Assembly: GCF_027596085.1 (NCBI RefSeq)
Contig: NC_072470.1
Location: 2,206,532 to 2,270,531, forward strand
DNA length: 64,000 bases
Origin: Anoplopoma fimbria
Lineage: Eukaryota > Chordata > Actinopteri > Perciformes > Anoplopomatidae
Reading direction: 5' to 3'
Part shown: positions 38,584 to 50,400 of the stretch, piece by piece
How the letters are laid out: every line of letters begins with the position of its first letter
How positions within the stretch are numbered: the first letter of the stretch is position 1
The notes under the pieces: generated by a model
Seen by the model: only the letters and a program-made list of their open reading frames with translations
Told to the model about the DNA's origin: nothing
The model's database searches: none
Made by a program: the position numbers and the translations under genes

Positions 38584-40135
38584 CAGTGGGGCAAAAAAGT
38601 ATTTAGTCAGCCACCAATTGTGCAAGTTCTCCCACTTAAAAAGATGAGAGACGCCTGTAATTTTCATCATAGGTACACTTCAACTATGAGAGACAGAATG
38701 GGGGAAAGAATCCAGGAAATCACATTGTAGGATTTTTAATGAATTAATTGGTAAATTCCTCGGTAAAATAAGTATTTGGTCACCTACAAACAAGCAAGAT
38801 TTCTGGCTCTCACAGACCTGTAACTTCTTCTTTAAGAGGCTCCTCTGTCCCCCACTCGTTACCTGTATTAATGGCACCTGTTTGCACTTGTTATCAGTAT
38901 AAAAGACACCTGTTCGCAACCTCAAACAGTCACACTCCAAACTCCACTATGGCCAAGACCAAAGAGCTGTCAAAGGACACCAGAAACAAAACTGTAGACC
39001 TGCACCAGGCCGGGAAGACTGAATCTGCAATAGGTAAGCAGCTTGGTGTGAAGAAATCAACTGTGGGAGCAATTATTAGAAAATGGAAGACATACAAGAC
39101 CACTGATAATCTCCCTCGATCTGGGGCTCCATGCAAGATCTCACCCCGTGGGGCCAAAATGATCACAAGAACGGTGAACAAAAATCCCAGAACCACACGG
39201 GGGGACCTAGCGAATGACCTGCAGAGAGCTGGGACCAAAGTAACAAAGGCTACCATCAGTAACACACTACGCCGCCAGGGACTCAAATCCTGCAGTGCCA
39301 GACGTGTCCCCCTGCTTAAGCCAGTACGTGTCCAGGCCCGTCTGAAGTTTGCTAGAGAGCGTTTGGATGATCCAGAAGAGGATTGGGAGAATGTCATATG
39401 GTCAGATGAAACCAAAATAGAACTTTTTGGTAAAAACTCAACTCGTCGTGTTTGGAGGAGAAAGAATGCCGAGTTGCATCCAAAGAACACCATACCTACT
39501 GTGAAGCACGGGGGTGGAAACATCACGCTTTGGGGCTGTTTTTCTGCAAGGGGACCAGGACGACCGATCCGTGTAAAGGAAAGAATGAATGGGGCCATGT
39601 ATCGTGAGATTTTGAGTGAAAACCTCCTTCCATCAGCAAGGGCATTGAAGATGAAACGTGGCTGGGTCTTTCAGCACGACAATGATCCCAAACACACCGC
39701 CCGGGCAACGAAGGAGTGGCTTCGTAAGAAGCATTTCAAGGTCCTGGAGTGGCCTAGCCAGTCTCCAGATCTCAACCCCAAAACATCACTGCTCTAGAGG
39801 AGATCTGCATGGAGGAATGGGCCAAAATACCAGCAACAGTGTGTGAAAAGCTTGTGAAGACTTACAGAAAACGTTTGACCTCTGTCATTGCCAACAAAGG
39901 GTATATAACAAAGTATTGAGATGAACTTTTGTTATTGACCAAATACTTATTTTCCACCATAATTTGCAAATATATTCTTTAAAAATCAGACAATGTGATT
40001 TTCAGGAATTTTTTTCTCATTTTGTCTCTCATAGTTTAGGTATACCTATGATGAAAATTACAGGCCTCTCTCATCTTTTTCAAGTGGGAGAACTTGCACA
40101 ATTGGTGGCTGACTAAATACTTTTTTGCCCCACTG
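38584..40135 (+). mobile_element. Second Tc1/mariner-like transposon, distinct family, TA-flanked
   Basis: The ends are inverted 'cagtggggcaaaaaagtatt', flanked by TA (38582-38583 and 40136-40137). Terminal inverted repeats are about 205 bp (38584-38787 and 39931-40135), with an inner repeat of the 'aagtatttggtc' type. Length is 1552 bp. Its ends and transposase differ from the element at 19126, so this is a separate lineage. It landed in a TA microsatellite. Confidence 0.95.
38949..39919 (+). pseudogene. Tc1-like transposase lacking the catalytic glutamate
   Basis: The frame from ATG 38949 is intact for about 280 codons: HTH region ([33 protein letters not shown]), GRP-like linker, [11 protein letters not shown] with the first Asp at about 39405, [20 protein letters not shown] with the second Asp at 39678-39680, and [10 protein letters not shown]. 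Directly after LNP (39779) a deletion removes the expected IENLW segment, so the third acidic residue is gone and the frame runs to a stop at 39795-39797. The C-terminus ([20 protein letters not shown]...) survives downstream in another frame, ending with TGA at 39917-39919. One otherwise well-kept gene was inactivated by a single lesion. Confidence 0.93.
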
Positions 40136-40612
40136 TATATGTCTATATGCATGTATGTATATATATATGTGTGTGTATATTTGTGTGTATATATATATCT
40201 ATATGCATGTATACACGCATATAAATAAGCAAACTCGCACTCGGGTGGGACTCTAAATGTGAGCGTTACGAATGGGAAACTTTACACACAGAACTCGTCT
40301 AAAGAGGACGGACACCTCATCTGCTTGAATAGACGACAGTGTTACGATCGATAAGTTTTTAGCACCCCCTTTGGGTCTCTGCCTGACGGAGCAGTCTGAC
40401 AGCCCATTAAAAGGGAAAAACGTTCACTCACAATTTTGAGGTACTTTAGTCGAGTATGTCCATTTAATGATCCCTTTTTAGTATTAACAATATCACTCAC
40501 CGGGTCTATTTTTGTAAAGAACGAGGACTCTGGATACTTGAAGTACGATTTTGAATGCGGGACGCATATGATGTCCCTTTACCGTCGTTTAACAGTCAGT
40601 TCTTTCCCTCAG

Positions 40613-40701
40613 GTTTTGTGGTAACTGATCCCAGACCAGCGGAATATGCCCAAGCTTTACAGAAGAAGACTGTGAAAGAACCGCTGACGACGAGACGCCA
40701 G
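40613..40701 (+). other. Exon-like segment with weak OCA-domain (POU2AF) resemblance
   Basis: A strong acceptor (ttctttccctcag, to 40612) and a strong donor (CGCCAG|gtaagt) bracket 89 bases with one open frame: FVVTDPRPAEYAQALQKK, then TVKEPLTTRRQ. The Y-x5-K-x-TVKE-x-L-x2-RR spacing matches the OCA peptide of POU2AF-family coactivators (of the type YQGVRVK-TVKELL-RR), and human POU2AF genes neighbour ARHGAP20 on 11q23. The core GVRV is not kept. It could be a diverged exon, a pseudo-exon or chance. No partner exon was found. Confidence 0.25.
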
Positions 40702-41599
40702 GTAAGTCACAGGCACAAAGGGTTAAATAATGAGGAGTTTAATTAATGAATTGTACCCATTTTACATATATAGAATATAGAATAAGTGACAGTATATTTC
40801 TGTATTTTTTCAATCTACAGTAAAAACGAATGCAGTATATTTCTGTGATGATTTGAATTGACAGTAACATTCTGGTTAAGGGGTTATATTACTTTGAATT
40901 CTGTTTACTGTAGACGGGCCAAATTGATAATACAATAACTCAGTTTAGCAGATTAGAATATTTAAAATATCGATCCGCACCAATCGATAATAGGGAGAGT
41001 TTGATATCAAAAGTAACCTCACCAGTCCGGGGACCCGTAAGGCCATTCACACCAGGTCATAATCCAAAGATGCCAAAAAAAAAAGGCAGGAGCGTGGGCT
41101 GTTTGATGATGAACAAAGAAAGAAATATTTCAAAAAATATATAGATCAAAGCTTTATGTATTATTATTATGGAAATGATGCAACATATGCAATAAACAAC
41201 TTTAGAAAGGATACAATTCAAACAAACTTTTATTTAACAGGGCAGTGTCAATGTAAAAAAAAAACACTTGGACGACCCACCGAAACTAGCCAAAGATATT
41301 TAGAGTAGTAAAATAATATTATTATTATTATTATTATCCATATATTAATTCCACTGTAAAACAGCAACAAAGCAAAAAAATTCAACAAAATAACTCAATA
41401 GCTGATAATACCAAAGTCTCTTGTGCCGAAACAAGGTATGGAGCGAGAGATGGACTGTTAGGAAGACTTTGTGGTCCTTAATGGGTAGTTTGGGTGTTGT
41501 AACACAAGGTGATAGCACTGCTATAATCCTCCCTCCCAACAGTGCCACCTTCAGGTTTGTGGAGTGTATTTTTGTCACATTGGAAACTATTAACAAGGA

Positions 41600-44240
41600 G
41601 CAAAAGGATGTCGGCTAGCTATGTCACCCCCACTCGCTCTTAGCTCATGCAAATAAAACAACAACATGAGGCTTCTCCTGTTACCTTAACAATGTAAACA
41701 CATGCTGTGCACTTCTAAGTGGCTTACATGTCTTGGTTGCTGGCTTTGTCATGAACATCAGCGGTGATCATTAGTTCAGTAGGACAGTATTCTAAGATTT
41801 TATCATTCACAGTTTCCCTTATGTAGTGGTGCTTGCACCTTTGCCTGTTGACTGGGTTTTTGGCTAGAGCTGTAGTACCTCGGTGGTCTTCGTACACCTT
41901 TGTTTGTGCGTATTGGTATTTGTCCATACCTCCGAGTAGCTGATCTAAATAGACACGTTCCTGTACGGCTGACTCTAAGGACGTGTACTCTGCCTCGCAC
42001 GTAGACAGCGCTGCTGTTGGTTGTTTCTTCGTCTTCCACGAGATCAGAGATCTTCCTTCACTTAGACTGACACAGTATCTGACGCCCAGTCGGCATCACT
42101 GTACACTCTTAGACCTAGTGTCTCTGTGTCATTCCTCCTGAAGCGTAACTCCTGTTCTGCTGTACCTTTTAGATATCCGAACACATGTTTCACTGTGTTC
42201 CAGTGATAGTTTACTGACAGCAAAACTTATATCTGGTCTGGTGCATGTGGACAAGAAGATTCTTCCCACCGCCTCTCTGTACTTTGTTGGTTCTTTCATT
42301 TTTTTCGGCTCACGTGGAGTCTCTCTGGACGTGCAATCCTGCATTTCAAATCTCAAGTATTTTGCCTATATATATATATTTCTTCTGTGACATTTTAACT
42401 TGACCGTCTTTCATTTTGAACCTTTCAGCGAGCGTTCTCTTTACACTTTCCGGTACACCTTGGTTACTAGCCGCTACGATTGGAGCGGTTTCTACCTGAC
42501 CATCGAGAGACTTCTGCAACTTACATGCTAGTTTTCCACCTGTTTTTGACTTTTTCCTCACAGCCAGTCGCTGCATGCGAATAGGCCGTCTTAACGTCCG
42601 TCCGGCGTAAGACTAGGTTCTCCCGTGCGGCCTTTTGCACGACTACTCTTGTGCTCGTCGTATCGGCTGCGGGTGAGAATGTCTCCTCGTAGTCAGTTCC
42701 TGGTTTTCGACTGTAACCTTTTGCTACGAATCTCGCCTTGTGTTTATCTGATCCTTCGATGTCGCTTTTGAGCGCGTAGACCCATCTGCCCCCCCCACTG
42801 CCTCTTTACCCGGTGGCAACTTGGTGAGGCCTAATTCCTGTAGGTGAGCTGGTCTCTTCTCGGTTCTCTGCGGGTACCTTCTGGTCACTGTCTCTGCGAC
42901 TTTGCCCGGCTGTGTGCATTCAGTCTTTTCAGGTAAAGTTCTGGAAACACTACTCGGACCCGGTACATTGTCTTCACTGTCATTGACCCTTAGAGCCATG
43001 TTCTATGTATGACTCGGATGTTTGTGTTTCTTTTTCTGTGGTTGTCTTGGTTGTGAATTTCACCAACCTGTGCTTTTGCACCCTCTCTGTATCTGGACAA
43101 TACACTAGATAAGCTGGGCTGTTTTTGATTGCAGCCAATGAAAACACCTTGCTCGCATCTAGAGTCTGGCTTCCCTTTCTCTCGCTTCTTTGCGCGCCTA
43201 CTGTAGAACCTGTTCCTCGCATAAGCTGCCGTCTGCAAACTCGCTTTCTGTCAGTAAGCATCTGCTCATGTCACAGAGAGTTGGCCAACCTCTCTCCGCT
43301 GTACCATTCTGGTGGGGCGAATGGGGTGCAGACGTCTCGTGTCTAATCCCATTCTTAGTCAACGGTGTGGCCTGTAAACTGAACGGGTACATTCGACTTC
43401 TCCGTAAGGTGCTTTTCTGTGGCTTGGACTTTAGAAAATACACTAACAGGGTACCTGAGTAGTCATCTGTAAAAGACGATTGCGTCCTTTTATGCTGGGT
43501 GTTGACATTGGAGCAGTTCTAAAGGTTTCTTTGCCTCTCCGTCTGGCTCCCTGTTTGTCGTCTGCGTGCAGACTTCACGTAACTGCACTTCCGTGCCTTT
43601 CACTACACCTTGTAACTTTTGTACATGTTCATAGTTGCAATGACCCAAAATTTCATGCCAAGTTTGCAGCACTTGGTCCCGTTTCAGGCTGGAACGAGTT
43701 GTCAAAGCTTTCAAATTTTTGACGTCGTCGCTCCCGCGTCTACCGCGACGCCTTTGATCTTGACGTTGTTTGGCGGTCTCTCGTTCTTTGCCTTGAAGAG
43801 ATGGTCTCGGTTGTTGTTTTGTTCTTTGTTGCCTCTCATTCCACACTTGTAACATGTCACGTTGGTATCGTCACCTCGTCTTTCATTTTCTCAGCCTCTT
43901 TGCATACCCGATGTGTACAGGTTTATTATCCTCGGCTTGCTTTTTCCAGAATAATGTTATTTCCAGAGCCTTCCTGCCATTCGACGGCAGGCTCTTATCG
44001 TCTATCGGCCTTATTAACTTGGCATTTTTCTCTCCGTCTTCGGCTAGCTGCTCTCGGCTATTGCCGGTGGGCTCGTCTAAGATAGTCTCTTTTAACTTAA
44101 GGAGGCGTAAGCAGCCTAGGAATTATCTTTGGATCCGTCGCTCTGCCGGCCATTCTGATAACGCGCCAACTTTTCACCAGCTCGCTATACTCTGTCTTTG
44201 CTAAGCTAGCTCGCTAGTTTCATTTCACGTGGCGTAATAC
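41600..44240 (-). mobile_element. Degraded Ty1/copia-superfamily retrotransposon
   Basis: On the minus strand copia-type protein pieces appear in the canonical order: gag-like stretch and zinc-knuckle start (CYKCGMRGNK, about 43850); gag-pre-integrase (TWHEILGHCNYEHVQKLQGV, about 43630-43690); integrase (HSPHQNGTAERGWPTLCDMS, about 43265-43325); the linker (RRYPQRTEKRPAHLQELGL, about 42820-42880); an RT remnant (GKLACKLQKSL, then VKRTLAERFKMKDGQVK); YREAVGRIFLSTCTRPDISF (about 42210-42275); RNase H (SDADWASD, about 42085); and VYEDHRGTTALAKNPVNRQR (about 41835-41895). The integrase-before-RT order is diagnostic of Ty1/copia. Frames are broken throughout and the YVDD part of RT is missing. A polypurine-like 'gagtggggg' followed by 'tgacatagctag' (about 41635-41610, minus) may mark the 3' LTR edge. 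A matching 5' LTR was not confirmed. Confidence 0.88.
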
Positions 44241-45264
44241 TTCTTCCGAGGATATAAACGATCACTTAACTCCAAGTCGGTCCACGCAGTTTGTAGAAGT
44301 TCCGTGTACAACTGATACATTTGCTTTTTGTGGCAAATAAACAGGCGATGCAGCTGTTAAATTCATCCGAACGATGAGGAGAAAGTTGTAGTTGATTGTT
44401 TTAGTTGGCTTTTGTTTGACTTTTTCACCAATATTGTCAGAGGCAATCAGTGCCACCTCTGAATGCTTTACCTGGGAATTAAATAATATTTGGATGTATA
44501 GATTGTTTCTACAGTGAAAATAAAGAAATGTCACTCATAAGCCATGGTCCAGCTATTTGAGAGTGCGTTATTGGAAAATGAATTGCTGATCGATGAAGTC
44601 GTTTGCGTTTATTCTCGAGGCAGTTAATAGGCTTTGTCCGCGTAACAACGTCTGACTATTAGTTATCTAACTGTAGGCAGATGTCATTTTGTACTTTGTA
44701 TTTATTATGGCAGCATTTCTAACAAAGGTTCCATTCGGTCACATTAGTAAAAACGATTATTGGGCGAAGAATAATTCTAACGTAATCTTGTACAATATAG
44801 TTTTTGTTTCTAACATTAGCTTTAAGCAGTTTATAACCCATCCATGAGTGGTAATTGCAAAAAAAAAGTGTGATCAGGGGATATGTAAATGTACCTTTCC
44901 TTTTGTGCTGATGGATGAAAGATCTGTGACTATCCAAACTGCGAGTTATATGTAATATTTGTTCTCAAGTCTTTGAATGCATTTTAATTAAAGCAGAAAT
45001 CTCACTCAGGTTACACATACACAAATATGTATATATATTCTAGATATTTAGTGTGTTTCAGTTTACAGATGGTTGCAGTTGGTGGTTACCTGGTCCGAGT
45101 CTTCCAAAGCAAACTACAAATGTAAGAAGACAATTTATAAAAGTTGTATGATTTTCACTTTAACTGTTTGTTGGGTTTTATGTTAAGATATATGTATGTG
45201 TATAGGGACAAAACCGAGCTACTGTTCCATCCAGTTTAAGTTTTTTCTGTGGTGGAATGAACTC

Positions 45265-45435
45265 GTCGCTGGCTGTGTTTTGGTGCACTTATTGGATTAG
45301 TTTGTTTCTGCACTGTATGACTTCTGGTGACTAGCAGTTCTCTTGAATAACTATGTGGAATAGACTTATCGTAAGTGGCTTTGGATAAGAGCGTCTGCTA
45401 AATGACATAGTGATGTGGATGACAATAAAACTTGT
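45265..45435. repeat. SINE/LINE-type 3' tail
   Basis: Contains 'ggctttggataagagcgtct' followed by 'gctaaatgac', the well-known 3' tail shared by many fish SINEs and L2-type LINEs. The 5' part is too diverged to assign. From 44240 to 45260 I see no gene. Confidence 0.6.
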
Positions 45436-45484
45436 GAAACAACAAAAACTATTTATTGATACATACGAGTTATTTTGACAACTG

Positions 45485-45965
45485 AAGGTGACTTAACTCT
45501 TTTAACACACGCAGTATTATTCTTCTGGCATCTCTGGATGGGAATCTTTGCCCGGTCTAGCTCAGTGATGTTCGATGGCTTCCGCGCCGCAACTTGTTTA
45601 AATCCAACCAAAGATTTTCAAACCGGTGACTGAGAAGGCCACTCCAGGAACTTTGTCCTCAACCAAGCTTTGGTTGACTTGGAGGTGTGCCAACAGAAGG
45701 CATCACACTGGCCGGTCCAAACGGTTCCAGTTTGGTCAGTCCATAGAACCGTCTACTAAGTCTTTGTCCTGACTGAGTTGCTCCCAACGGTGTCTTTCTT
45801 GGAATACGACTTGTTATACCCAAGGCCCTTCAGGTGCGATGTGATCATCTCATCCTTTGTCTGTCCCTCCCATGATTGCGTCACAGCTGAAGCAAATGAA
45901 GGATCGTCAACTCCAGCTGTAAAAACACCACCACCACATGGCTATCTTAACAAAATGTACCGTTA
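45485..45965. repeat. Possible old DNA-transposon remnant
   Basis: 'tgagaaggccactccaggaa', 'ggtttggttgacttgg'-like and 'cagtccatagaac' phrases read like the antisense of a decayed Tc1-type transposase, with no intact frame or ends. Weak evidence. From 45970 to 46860 I see no gene; a short CA run lies near 46850. Confidence 0.3.
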
Positions 45966-46864
45966 CTCATAAAGAAGGCATCCGAAGCAGAATCTTGCTC
46001 TTTGGGAAAAACAAAACTTTGTTTGATAAAGCTTGAGGGAAACAAAAGAGATAGAAAGTTAGACCAGAGGAAAGGGTGAAAGAAAGAGCGCCCCCAGCGT
46101 CCCCCCTGAAGAAGTCGCACGTGAATAAGTCGCCTTTGTTGCCGCTTGCCTTCGTTGCCCGACGCTTCGAAGCTTGACGCTTCAGGGGCTCCCGCGTTCC
46201 TTTAGTCCACCTGTCAGCTGGCTCCTACTGGCTGTTTGCCTGATCGCTCATTGCCTGCCAGGGGCGCAGGTCCTCCAGGTGTGCAGGCCACTCCCCCACA
46301 CCTAACGAGGACAATGACCTGGTGAACCTCAAACACACCAACCTTGCACAAACACAAACTGCAAAAGCATTAACACTAAAAGCTGCTTGTAAAATCAGGA
46401 ACACTACACTTGCTGAGTCAAGTACTTCGGTATCACTCTGTGAGACGTGCGTGCTTTCTAAAATACATTTTGTCTAAACATTCTGTTCAGGTGCAGTGTG
46501 TTCAAATACTTTCTCCAACATGTCTTGTTCTACAAACATCCACCCACACCTGTCTACGTATACCAAAATGACTACTAATACACAAAGCACAGTGCTCTTT
46601 CTGCCTGGGTTCAGTACCGATGATGATTGCGAGGTAGCTGTCTGGACGAGGGGAAAACAGAGGATGCAAACAATGCCTTGAAATCCACAGGGTGTCAACA
46701 TACACGCCTTCCCGTGCAAGAGCCTAACACTCTCTGCCACAAACACTTAACAGAAACTCAATCACACCTACAGATACAGCTAAAAGCAACAACTGTATAC
46801 TTGGTCTACTCTAGCTGAGTCAAGAAGCCAAATACACTCTGGAGTGAAACACACACACACACGA

Positions 46865-47800
46865 TATGCCACCCCTGTTAAAAGGTTTTTGTGATTAAAT
46901 AAATAAATGAGACCATGCTAAATCACATCAGAAGTCAACAACAACAATTCAATTGCAAAACAGACTGAGATCTTTTTTGGGGGGGGGGAGAAATAAAAGC
47001 TAAAATAACGTGGTTGCATAAGTCTGCACGCCCTCTTATAGCTGGGGATGTGTTCAGAATTAACCAATCACATTCAAACACACCTGCCATCATTTAAAGT
47101 GACTCTGATAGATCCCTAATAAAGTTTGGCTGTTCTAGTAGGATTTTCCTAGTTACATCAGAGGGATGTCACTGTCGAAAGGTATCGGTCGGAGAGGCCT
47201 ACAGCAACAACAATCTCCCGTATTCTTCATATGTTCGGGCTGTGGGGTAGGGTGGCTCCCAAAAACAACACTGCACATCACCCAAACAACACCACACCCA
47301 CAGTGAAGCGCGGTGGTGGGTGACAGCATCATCATGCTTTGGGGCTGTTTTTCTTCACCTGGAACCAGGGCCTTTAGTCAAGGTGGGGGGGAATTATCAA
47401 CAGTTCCAAATACCAGTCAGACTTCCGTTACAAAGCTGAAGATGAAGAGGAATTTCACCTTTCGGCACGACAACCACCCAAAGCACACGCCGGAAAAAGA
47501 TTACTTTTTGGAATGGGCCACAGCCCAGACCTGAATCCAATTGAACATCTCGCAATCTGACAGATTTGGAGCACTTTTGGAAACAAGAGTGGGCAAATAC
47601 TGCCAAGTCAAGACGTGCCACGCTAATAGACTCCCGAGTGCCGTGATATAATCAAAGGGTGCTTCAACAAAGTATTGCGCGTTACAGGTCGCATTAATGG
47701 TGGAAAAGGTTCTGCCGTGATCTATCGTGGTCTCATTATTTTTACATCGCAAAAACCTGCCATTTCAACAGGGGTGTGTAGACCTTTTATATCCACATGT
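46865..47800 (+). mobile_element. Third Tc1-like element, internally deleted and degenerate
   Basis: The left end 'cacccctgttaaaaggtttt' is the imperfect inverse of the right end 'aaaacctgccatttcaacag' to 'gggtgtgtagacc' (about 47751-47785). Between them are short transposase pieces in order: 'caatctcccgtattcttcat', [14 protein letters not shown] (about 47325-47366), MKRNFTFRHDNHPKHTPEK (about 47440-47500), 'cctgaatccaattgaacatc', and a C-terminal 'ggtgcttcaacaaagtattg'. Most of the DNA-binding domain is gone. The second catalytic Asp region (HDNHPKH) is recognisable. It is older and more eroded than the other two Tc1-like copies. Confidence 0.8.
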
Positions 47801-47947
47801 ACATATATATATCTATATATATGCACATATATGTACTAGGTAGGGGAAGGGATTCAAACCCATGTGTGTCTATCTACCAAACCCATCTCCGCTTCCGGAA
47901 TATATACATATATATATATACATACATACATATATACATACATATAT

Positions 47948-47988
<41 letters not shown>

Positions 47989-48000
47989 TACTTATATACT
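47800..48000. repeat. TA/TATACA microsatellite pair around a short unique block
   Basis: TA and ATACAT tracts at about 47800-47835 and 47900-48000 flank a 70-base unique block. No gene. Confidence 0.9.
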
Positions 48001-48003
48001 CAC

Positions 48004-49001
48004 CATATTGTTGCTGCAGCTCCTTTGCTTGTTTTCTATCTTGACATGTTGTCCTGAGAGAAACACAAATATCTGTATTAAACATATTGCTACATTTCAC
48101 TCAATGAAACTTCACATCATACAAATATTTATCCAAAAATTGTGCCTTTATCTTCCCAAGAATATCAATGTGTAAGAGGTCCGTAAATCAGTTTCTACTT
48201 AAAACGCATTACATTCGACGTGACTTTGAATAAATACACTCTGAAAATATTCAGTTTATGATATATATATTTTAAGGTGGGCAAGCACGCGGGTCAGAAA
48301 CAATCCAGGCTTAATTTCTTAAACGTATACCTGTTTCACAATTGTCTGTTGGAATTTAATAGCGTAAAGAATAGGTGTACATTATACTTCTGGTTCAATG
48401 CATTGAGGTTTTTCTTATAATAAAAGTTTTGTTCTACCAGTCAATTTTCCCAGTATTCAACCACTAGGTGGCAAAATCTCTCATACTATGCTTTTTGCAT
48501 AAGTAAACTGTCATTAATATAAAAGGCGGAAAAAGAAAGCTTTAAATCAGTCACAGTTACAAAAGTAGACACAACTGTGGAAGTCTCCCCCTACATGTAA
48601 AGAAAAGTGCAAACGTCAGTAAACTGACCATGCAAGAACAGGTCCCACACCTTTACAGTGTTAATATGCACAGCTTTTATGGTCAGTTTTACTTTTGGTC
48701 ACATTTAAAATTCAGTTAATTCATCGTTATACGAATCGTTTATAATTTCATGTCTCGTAAAAATTAGACCAAATCCAACAGGAACTGACTCGTGTTTAGT
48801 TGCCCAAACAGTATTGTGAGGCTTATTTCCTAAAACTGCCAGCCCTGTTAAGCAGGTTAGTATTACTAGTATCATTTCTGGAGACTGCAAATGTGTTCTG
48901 CAATTTATATTTATATACACACATACCCAAGTAAGACTACTCACCAGTGTGCCATCGCTGAACTAGTCACGGATGTTTTTTTTTGGATCAGGTCTTCTTT
49001 C
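48004..49001 (-). other. Two candidate exons of an unassigned minus-strand transcript
   Basis: Exon B, 48945-49001, has an acceptor 'gacttttgcag' and a donor CACACTG|gtgagt, with an ATG at 48955-48953. Exon C, 48004-48053, has an acceptor 'tttctctcag' and a donor CAATATG|gtgagt. Joining them keeps one open frame: MAHW then [16 protein letters not shown]. The pairing of four good splice sites in phase is suggestive, but no continuing exon was found beyond the TA microsatellite at 48000 and I recognise no family. It may be a minor or non-coding transcript. Confidence 0.25.
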
Positions 49002-49004
49002 CTG

Positions 49005-49353
49005 CAAAAGTCATAAGGCACTGATAAGAAATTTGGCGTCGTTTCTTTGATTTGGTGTATAAAAACTCCCTTTTCTTACAGACAGATCATAGCTATGTCT
49101 AAATATACATATATATATACATATATATATACACACATAAAGGTAACTGCATAAGTAAGACTACACACCAGTAACTTGTCACTGCCGCAACAGGTTTCTG
49201 CAGTCTTGGCCGGGGGCCTCGTCGATCTTCGGGACGCCTCTGGCCGGAACCGTCTCCAACTTCACCTGTGGGGAATGTTTCTCCTGACAACGACAGCTGG
49301 AAACTCAACTCTTGGAGTGAGCCGATTGGACGCTTACCTCCTCCGGGTCTTCC
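49005..49353 (-). repeat. Right copy of the ~400-bp inverted duplication (partner 37897-38295)
   Basis: Reads on the minus strand in the same order as the left copy. Where the left copy reads 'ggaggaggcgagcgtcc', this copy reads 'ggaggaggtaagcgtcc', a consensus splice donor. Its inner end, 'ttatgacttttgcag', is the acceptor of exon B at 49001. A TGA interrupts the frame that is open in the left copy. Confidence 0.85.
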
Positions 49354-49379
49354 AAGTGGGGAACAGAGTTTAAAAACTA

Positions 49380-50400
49380 GTTATTGTAATCATTGATGTT
49401 GGCAATTAGTCTCCGTTTACTCCCAACGCTTGTTGAGAAGGATAGAGTCCAGCCCCTCTCCAGGAGTTTGGTTCCAGAACCAGACAAATAACTTTACTTC
49501 TTTTTTTTCCAACCTAAAAATAAACTTTGCCTAGAGCTTATTGCCGTTAAGGGAATGTCTTTATTTTGGGGCTGACTGGATTTACAAATGCTGAAAGAAT
49601 ACTACTTTGTTACCTTATTTATATACTAAATAATTTATTTATCACAGTTCAAATGAAACAAAGTTGGATCTGAGCTTCGTTCTTGTATTTTGTTTTTAAA
49701 CTATATCAGGCCAAAGTTAAAATATGCCAATTTAAACTACCTGGAGTTGCCTTCTTTTATCATTAAACAAGTAGAATCTCTCAAAATCAATCAATGGAAT
49801 TGCCCCGATTGCAAACTTGTATATAAAGTCTTATTGTTTTTTTGTTTTTTTAAAAAGGTATAACATAAGAACTGCTTCTTTAACGGCTTATACAAACACG
49901 ATTAAAGTTTTGCTTTACTGACAGTATCTTAACTTACATACGCTCCAAATTTTCACCGTTTAGGGTTTTTAAACAGAAACTTTTCAAAATGCCTATGCTT
50001 TTTTTGCCAACTGCAGTGTCTACGTAGGTCAACGGTACTGACTTTTCTAGGCAACGCTGAGATTTTTCTGCAACTCTTTTTTTTTTTTTTGACACAGTAT
50101 TATTTTAATGACACGCATTAGCACAATTTGTAGATACAGTCCTCGGTTTTCTATTTGTTGCCAACGATGTGGTTTTTACATACGCCTGTATCGCTTTGCA
50201 TTAATGGCATGGCTGTTTCTTTACATGTATTCAAACACTGTGTCGAAAGGCTTAAAAACCTGCATTTGCAAATAAACTCACCCGATTATAAACGTGTGAC
50301 ATCATTATTTCAGATGATTTGCAGTGGATAAGGATAGGCTTTGTCCCGTTATGCCAGAATAAACAGCAGCATATCGTTTCATTACAAACTGACAGTTCAA
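49380..50400. other. Intergenic, no gene seen
   Basis: AT-rich unique sequence with poly-T runs (for example near 50080). The minus-strand poly(A) signal of fdx1 may lie at about 50421-50426 (TTTATT on the plus strand), which would place the fdx1 3'UTR from about 50405 to 51042. Confidence 0.4.

Noticed and set aside
38273..38730. Several Tyr/Ile/Cys open frames on both strands
   Set aside because: TATA/GTATA/TGCATG microsatellite translated in different frames.
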